A DNA stretch of 64,000 nucleotides. Origin: Phycisphaerae bacterium. Its GTDB lineage: Bacteria > Planctomycetota > Phycisphaerae > UBA1845 > Fen-1342. This document shows, piece by piece, positions 60,494-64,000 of the stretch (within the stretch, counting starts at the first letter, position 1; each line of letters begins with the position of its first letter). The translations under genes were made by a program, and so were the position numbers. Below the pieces are notes generated by a model. That model did not search any database and was not told the origin of the DNA. It saw nothing but the letters and a program-made list of their open reading frames with translations. The stretch lies in assembly GCA_028279405.1 (NCBI GenBank), contig JANQNU010000013.1, positions 28,976-92,975 of the forward strand, in the 5' to 3' direction.

Positions 60494-61978
60494 CTACTTG
60501 CCGCGGGTGTACGAACTGTCGTCCGGGCGTGGGAGCACGCGAATACGGCTGGCTGCGCGGTACTCGCGGCCGTCGTCCGTCACGACCAGCAGCGAGAGCT
60601 GGTGATCGCCGGGATCGAGGATCGTCTTCTGGCCGTTGACGCCGTTGGCGATCGTTTCGCCGTCGAGCATCCACAGGAAGTCCGCCGAACGATGCCAGTC
60701 CTTCGGGCAATCCGCGTTGAAGCCGAGATGGAACGGCACCAGCCCGATGCGGGACGAGACATTGATGTTCACCGCCTCCGTCGGAACGCCCGCGACCTTC
60801 GGCGGCCCCGAATGGCGCGGCGGTGTGACCGTGCCGGAAGGTGCGGACATCATCGGCTGACGCGTCCGGGTCGGCAACGTCTGCACGACGGCGCGGGTCT
60901 GCGGAACCCGGCCCTTGCCAGGGTTCGCGCGGTGTTGTGGCGTTGGCCGACGTGGCGTCGTTCCGCGCGCGCTCGTCGTCCGGGTCGACGGAGGTCGGCT
61001 GTTCGATGACGGTCGACGAGTCGTCGATCGTTGCGTTCCGGGCCGAGCATAGCCCGTGCTGGCCGTTCGCGGCGATGACCCACGCGCCAGGAATGCCAGC
61101 CCCGACGGGTTGCCGCTCAGGGCCTGTCGGCGGACCAGCACACCCGGCGGGCGGTTCGGCTGGACATCGGCCGCATGGCCGAAGAAGTCCGCAGCCAGGT
61201 CCGGCGTTCGTTCGTGCCCCAGGTCCTTGATGTAGACCCAATTCACATTGGTGTGCCCGGTGGTTTCATAGAATCGCACCGCTTCCTTCGATTCCTTCTT
61301 GCAAATCCCCAGGTCGTTCTGCGTATTGATGATCAGAATCGGATGATTGCGGGTCGTGTTGGCGAGCCCACTATCCATGATCTTGCCCGAATAGTTCGAC
61401 TGACGGACCGCCAGGCAGGAGAAAAGCTGCGGATGCCGATTCATCATGTAGTGCGCCATATAGCCGCCCGACGAAAAGCTCGTTGCCAGTACATTGCCCG
61501 GGTCGGCATGAGACGTCGCGAACAGGTGTTCCAGGATCGCGACGGACGCGACTTCGTCTGATTTGAACGCCGGATGGACGGTGCGGACCGGGAATTGATC
61601 CAGCACGTCGGGCGCCCGCAACTCCGGCGCGACGACGATGTAGCCGTAACGATCCGCTTCCTGCTCCCACTCGAGCGCTTGAGCGTGCGCCCCATCGAAA
61701 GGCTTCATACCGTGATACGTCACCACCACCGGCCATCGGCGGGCGCGCCGGGCCCCTTCATCGGACGAAACGTACTCGTGAGGGAGATAGAGCCAGTAAT
61801 GCCGACGAGTCGACGGCTCACGGACGCGTTCGAGCTTGCCCAGACCGCGCGGCTGCGGCACGTGGCATCCCGCGAGCGTCGAAAGCAGCAGCGTCGCTAC
61901 GCTGCCCACCAGCATCCGTCGAACGAACGGGCATGTCGATTCAAGCAAAGCAAAACCCTCAAAATCCTGTCGGCGCAT
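60494..61978 (-). CDS. lipoprotein alpha/beta hydrolase with basic linker and C-terminal sandwich domain
   Basis: 494 residues from ATG 61978; Met22 (61915) is an alternative start directly before the hydrophobic leader. Lipobox STLAGC at Cys38. The hydrolase part (about 50-265) shows VVVTYHGM and a nucleophile elbow FSSGGYMAH (TSFSSGGY: GxSxG is replaced by SxSSGG), Asp of NTQNDLG and His of DLGHE, like PHB-depolymerase or feruloyl-esterase relatives. A 110-residue Arg/Thr/Pro/Ser-rich linker leads to a sandwich-like domain (about 400-485; DFLWMLDGETI, DPGDHQLSLLV). Substrate unknown. Confidence 0.82.
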   Translation of the reverse strand: MRRQDFEGFALLESTCPFVRRMLVGSVATLLLSTLAGCHVPQPRGLGKLERVREPSTRRHYWLYLPHEYVSSDEGARRARRWPVVVTYHGMKPFDGAHAQALEWEQEADRYGYIVVAPELRAPDVLDQFPVRTVHPAFKSDEVASVAILEHLFATSHADPGNVLATSFSSGGYMAHYMMNRHPQLFSCLAVRQSNYSGKIMDSGLANTTRNHPILIINTQNDLGICKKESKEAVRFYETTGHTNVNWVYIKDLGHERTPDLAADFFGHAADVQPNRPPGVLVRRQALSGNPSGLAFLARGSSPRTASTGYARPGTQRSTTRRPSSNSRPPSTRTTSARGTTPRRPTPQHRANPGKGRVPQTRAVVQTLPTRTRQPMMSAPSGTVTPPRHSGPPKVAGVPTEAVNINVSSRIGLVPFHLGFNADCPKDWHRSADFLWMLDGETIANGVNGQKTILDPGDHQLSLLVVTDDGREYRAASRIRVLPRPDDSSYTRGK

Positions 61979-62250
61979 CCCATGAATCTATCGGGTCCAA
62001 CCGACCACGGATTCGATACCATCCCGGCGTGCCGGCGCCAAACGCAGCTGCTCCCACCCCGTTTGACCGGACGGCCGCGCCAATACCGCGAACAATTTTA
62101 GCCGAATGTCCGGATCCGTCCACGCTTTATTCACGCCCACTCGTTATCCGGACGCGCAAAGCGACCGCCGATCGGCCCGCTTTGCCTCTAGGACACGCGG
62201 ATCTCGGGATCGGTTGTCAACGGGCCGCGCGGCGGCGACAATCAGGGGCT

Positions 62251-62961
62251 ATGCGACACGACGGAAGAGCACAAGCCGACCTGCGGCCGATCACGATTCA
62301 ACGCCGCTATACCGACAACCCGGCGGGTTCAGTTCTGATCTGTGCCGGCCGGACACGCGTCCTATGTACGGCGACAATCGAAACGAGCGTACCCCCGTGG
62401 CGCGAGTCCAGCGGCCACGGCTGGCTTACAGCCGAGTATGACATGCTTCCCGGGGCAACCAACACGCGACGTGCCCGAAACCGTCAGCGCGTCGACGGGC
62501 GGACCCAGGAGATCCAGCGGCTGATTGGCCGCTCGCTCCGGGCCGCGGTCGAGTTGGAGAAACTCGGTCCGAACACGATTCAGCTCGACTGTGACGTCCT
62601 GCAGGCCGACGGCGGCACCCGCACCGCTGCGATCACCGGGGCGTATGTCGCACTCTGTGACGCGCTTGAGGCCGGGCGCTCTCGAGGCCTCTGGGACGCG
62701 GATGTGTTGCGAACTCCCGTGGCGGCCGTGAGCGTCGGATACGTCGATGGCACGCTGTTGCTCGACTTGGATTACGTTGAGGACTCCCGCGCCGACGTCG
62801 ATTGCAACCTGGTCATGACCGGTCGTAACGAGTGGATCGAAGTGCAGGCGACAGGCGAGAAAGCGACCTATTCCAGCGCGCAACTCGAAGCAATGCTTGA
62901 ACTTGGCCGGCGCGGCATCGAACAATTGTTTGCGATGCAGCGCGCTGCGCTCGAAGCTTGA
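62251..62961 (+). CDS. rph: ribonuclease PH
   Basis: 236 residues from ATG 62251 (AGGGG upstream). A phosphate-dependent 3'-5' exoribonuclease that trims tRNA 3' ends. The motifs RHDGRAQADLRPITI, GRTRVLCTATIE, GHGWLTAEYDMLPGAT, RRARNRQRVDGRTQEIQRLI, DCDVLQADGGTRTAAITGAYVAL (read in parts) and DYVEDSRADVDCNLVMT are all present, so it is complete. It precedes an exported protein and rdgB; rph and rdgB are neighbours in many bacteria. Confidence 0.97.
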   Translation: MRHDGRAQADLRPITIQRRYTDNPAGSVLICAGRTRVLCTATIETSVPPWRESSGHGWLTAEYDMLPGATNTRRARNRQRVDGRTQEIQRLIGRSLRAAVELEKLGPNTIQLDCDVLQADGGTRTAAITGAYVALCDALEAGRSRGLWDADVLRTPVAAVSVGYVDGTLLLDLDYVEDSRADVDCNLVMTGRNEWIEVQATGEKATYSSAQLEAMLELGRRGIEQLFAMQRAALEA

Positions 62962-62987
62962 GACCGAGCGGGGCCGGAGGTGTTTTC

Positions 62988-63827
62988 ATGCGAATGCCAC
63001 ACCATTGGTTTGTTTGCCTCGTTTCTCTCGCCGTCCTGGCCGGCGCCACACCGCTACACGCCGCCTCGAAGGAGTATTGGGCGATCCGCTGCCTGACGTT
63101 GCGCGGTGCCGACCGGATGCAGCGCGTCGCGCGCTACGCGGATGCGTTGCGCGGCGTCAAAGGGTTGAAACGCCGCTGGGTGAACGTCGTGCATGATCGA
63201 GAAGAGAGCGCGATTTACTATGGCCGCTACGAGCGCGTGCTCGACAGTCGAACCAATCAACAGACCTACAAGCCGGACCCTGGCCGAGAGCTGGAGCTGA
63301 TCCGCTCGCTGTTCATCAAGAATAGCCAGGTCGATCCGCAGGATCCGCGAAACTGGCCCTTCCGATTCGCCACCGTGGCGGCGTTGCCGGATCCGGACAG
63401 CGAGAATCCGAAATGGGACATCCGCAACACGAAGGGTGTCTGGTCGCTCCACGTTGCCGTGTTCTACAACGTCGACAAAATGCAGCAGCGCCGCAAGGCG
63501 GCATTCGAGTATTGCAAACTCCTCCGCCGACAGGGACACGAGGCGTACTATTTCCACGGGCCGGACAAGAGTTCGGTGTGCATCGGCAGCTTTCCGAAGG
63601 AAGCCGTCGTGCTCGTTCAGGAAGAAAATGAGCTGACCGGCATCGTCTCGGCGCGGAATCGGGTCGTGGAGCCCCGACTGCTAGACTTGCAGGAGAAGTT
63701 CCCCGAAAACCTGGAGAACGGCCACCGTGTCTACCAGAAGACCCGCGGCATCGATGGAAAGACGCGAAAGATCGTGAACCCCTCGTTCATCGTCGAAGTT
63801 CCCCGCGGGGACAAGTCCGGCGCGTAG
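62988..63827 (+). CDS. exported hypothetical protein, possibly SPOR-like
   Basis: 279 residues from ATG 62988 with GGAGG upstream. Signal peptide about 1-26 (ends PLHAAS). The mature part begins KEYWAIRCLTLRGADRMQRV and has a later repeat-like stretch (SLHVAVFYNVDKMQQRRKAAFEYCKLLRRQGHEAYYFHG, read in parts) that suggests two SPOR-like alpha/beta units (VAVFY...A...LRRQGHEAYY). SPOR domains bind denuded peptidoglycan; this is a guess by pattern. It lies between rph and rdgB. Confidence 0.72.
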   Translation: MRMPHHWFVCLVSLAVLAGATPLHAASKEYWAIRCLTLRGADRMQRVARYADALRGVKGLKRRWVNVVHDREESAIYYGRYERVLDSRTNQQTYKPDPGRELELIRSLFIKNSQVDPQDPRNWPFRFATVAALPDPDSENPKWDIRNTKGVWSLHVAVFYNVDKMQQRRKAAFEYCKLLRRQGHEAYYFHGPDKSSVCIGSFPKEAVVLVQEENELTGIVSARNRVVEPRLLDLQEKFPENLENGHRVYQKTRGIDGKTRKIVNPSFIVEVPRGDKSGA

Positions 63828-63859
63828 GCGCGGACCCCTACTGGGAGGAGATCGACGGC

Positions 63860-64000
63860 ATGCCGCGTACGAAGCCCGTGCTACTGCTGGCGACGACCAG
63901 CGCCGGCAAGATCCGAGAGATCCGCGAGATGACGGTCGGTGCGGCGTTCACCTGGTGTGGTCTCGATGAGCTTCCGTCCTCGACGGGCGGATCGATGGAC
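63860..64000 (+). CDS. rdgB: non-canonical purine NTP pyrophosphatase, N-terminal part (runs off right edge)
   Basis: 47 codons visible from ATG 63860 (GGGAGGAG upstream). VLLLATTSAGKIREIREM fits the start of RdgB/HAM1 proteins (LATxNxGKxxEI), which hydrolyse ITP, dITP and XTP to keep them out of nucleic acids. Its position after rph supports the call. The C-terminal part lies outside the window. Confidence 0.85.
   Translation, partial: MPRTKPVLLLATTSAGKIREIREMTVGAAFTWCGLDELPSSTGGSMD

Noticed and set aside
58941..60605. 554-codon plus-strand frame
   Set aside because: Antisense to the VCBS-repeat gene; its Val/Asp-rich repeats mirror the FG-GAP repeats.
1..64000. CRISPR arrays and insertion sequences
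   Set aside because: No regularly spaced 25-40 base repeats and no transposase gene were seen; the only long repeats are the two integrase copies and the att sites.

Overview
This is a GC-rich window that looks like the chromosome of a planctomycete, most likely Phycisphaerae-like. Three things suggest this. The VCBS-repeat protein at 58626-60326 has a C-terminal dockerin-like repeat (GDLNCDGAVSVGDINAF) of the type common in that group. There are two Ser/Thr kinases with extra zinc-binding and TPR parts. The secreted DUF2961 and GH123-like enzymes are also typical. The assignment rests on protein character only; no rRNA is present.

Layout. 1-3300: the start and most of a kinase-TPR protein (runs off the left edge) and a secreted or membrane hypothetical protein. 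3293-16008: a DtxR-type regulator divergent from a tightly coupled type II secretion / type IV pilus-like operon: two prepilin-like proteins, GspL-like, GspM-like, a PilT-like ATPase, a PilZ-GspE fusion, GspF, GspD, a TPR lipoprotein and a small lipoprotein. 16220-31368: a 15.1 kb genomic island bounded by 45-bp direct repeats, inserted in the 3' end of a tRNA-Val(GAC) gene. Its left half carries a TetR-controlled six-gene operon (CMD-family protein, exported haloalkane-dehalogenase-like hydrolase, royal-jelly/cupin fusion, redoxin, SDR, ThuA). Its right half resembles a phage satellite (TerS-like protein, excisionase, replication initiator, helicase loader, a truncated integrase, a class II fructose-bisphosphate aldolase, an intact integrase). 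31636-49280: ordinary chromosome with FHA and Hpt signalling proteins, glmS, hypothetical proteins, an ACT-domain protein, two secreted carbohydrate enzymes, nnrE, recA, an HtrA-like protease, an HU-like protein and a LOG-family protein. 49281-56293: a GT2 glycosyltransferase, then a compact operon of a membrane protein, a kinase with zinc ribbons, a membrane zinc-ribbon protein and three coiled-coil proteins that look like ESCRT-III (Snf7) proteins, followed by a SLOG-family protein. 56368-64000: three large exported proteins on the minus strand, then rph, an exported protein and the start of rdgB.

The observations I consider most worth following up are these. (1) The kinase/zinc-ribbon/ESCRT-III-like operon (51048-55625), including a fusion of a winged-helix-like part to an ESCRT-III-like part with an internal start site. 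(2) The island integrase, whose reading frame runs through the att core, so excision should fuse it to a 287-residue extension. (3) The truncated second integrase that has replaced the tail of the aldolase gene. (4) The PilZ domain fused to the secretion ATPase. All assignments are from reading the sequence and family knowledge; no database search was run.
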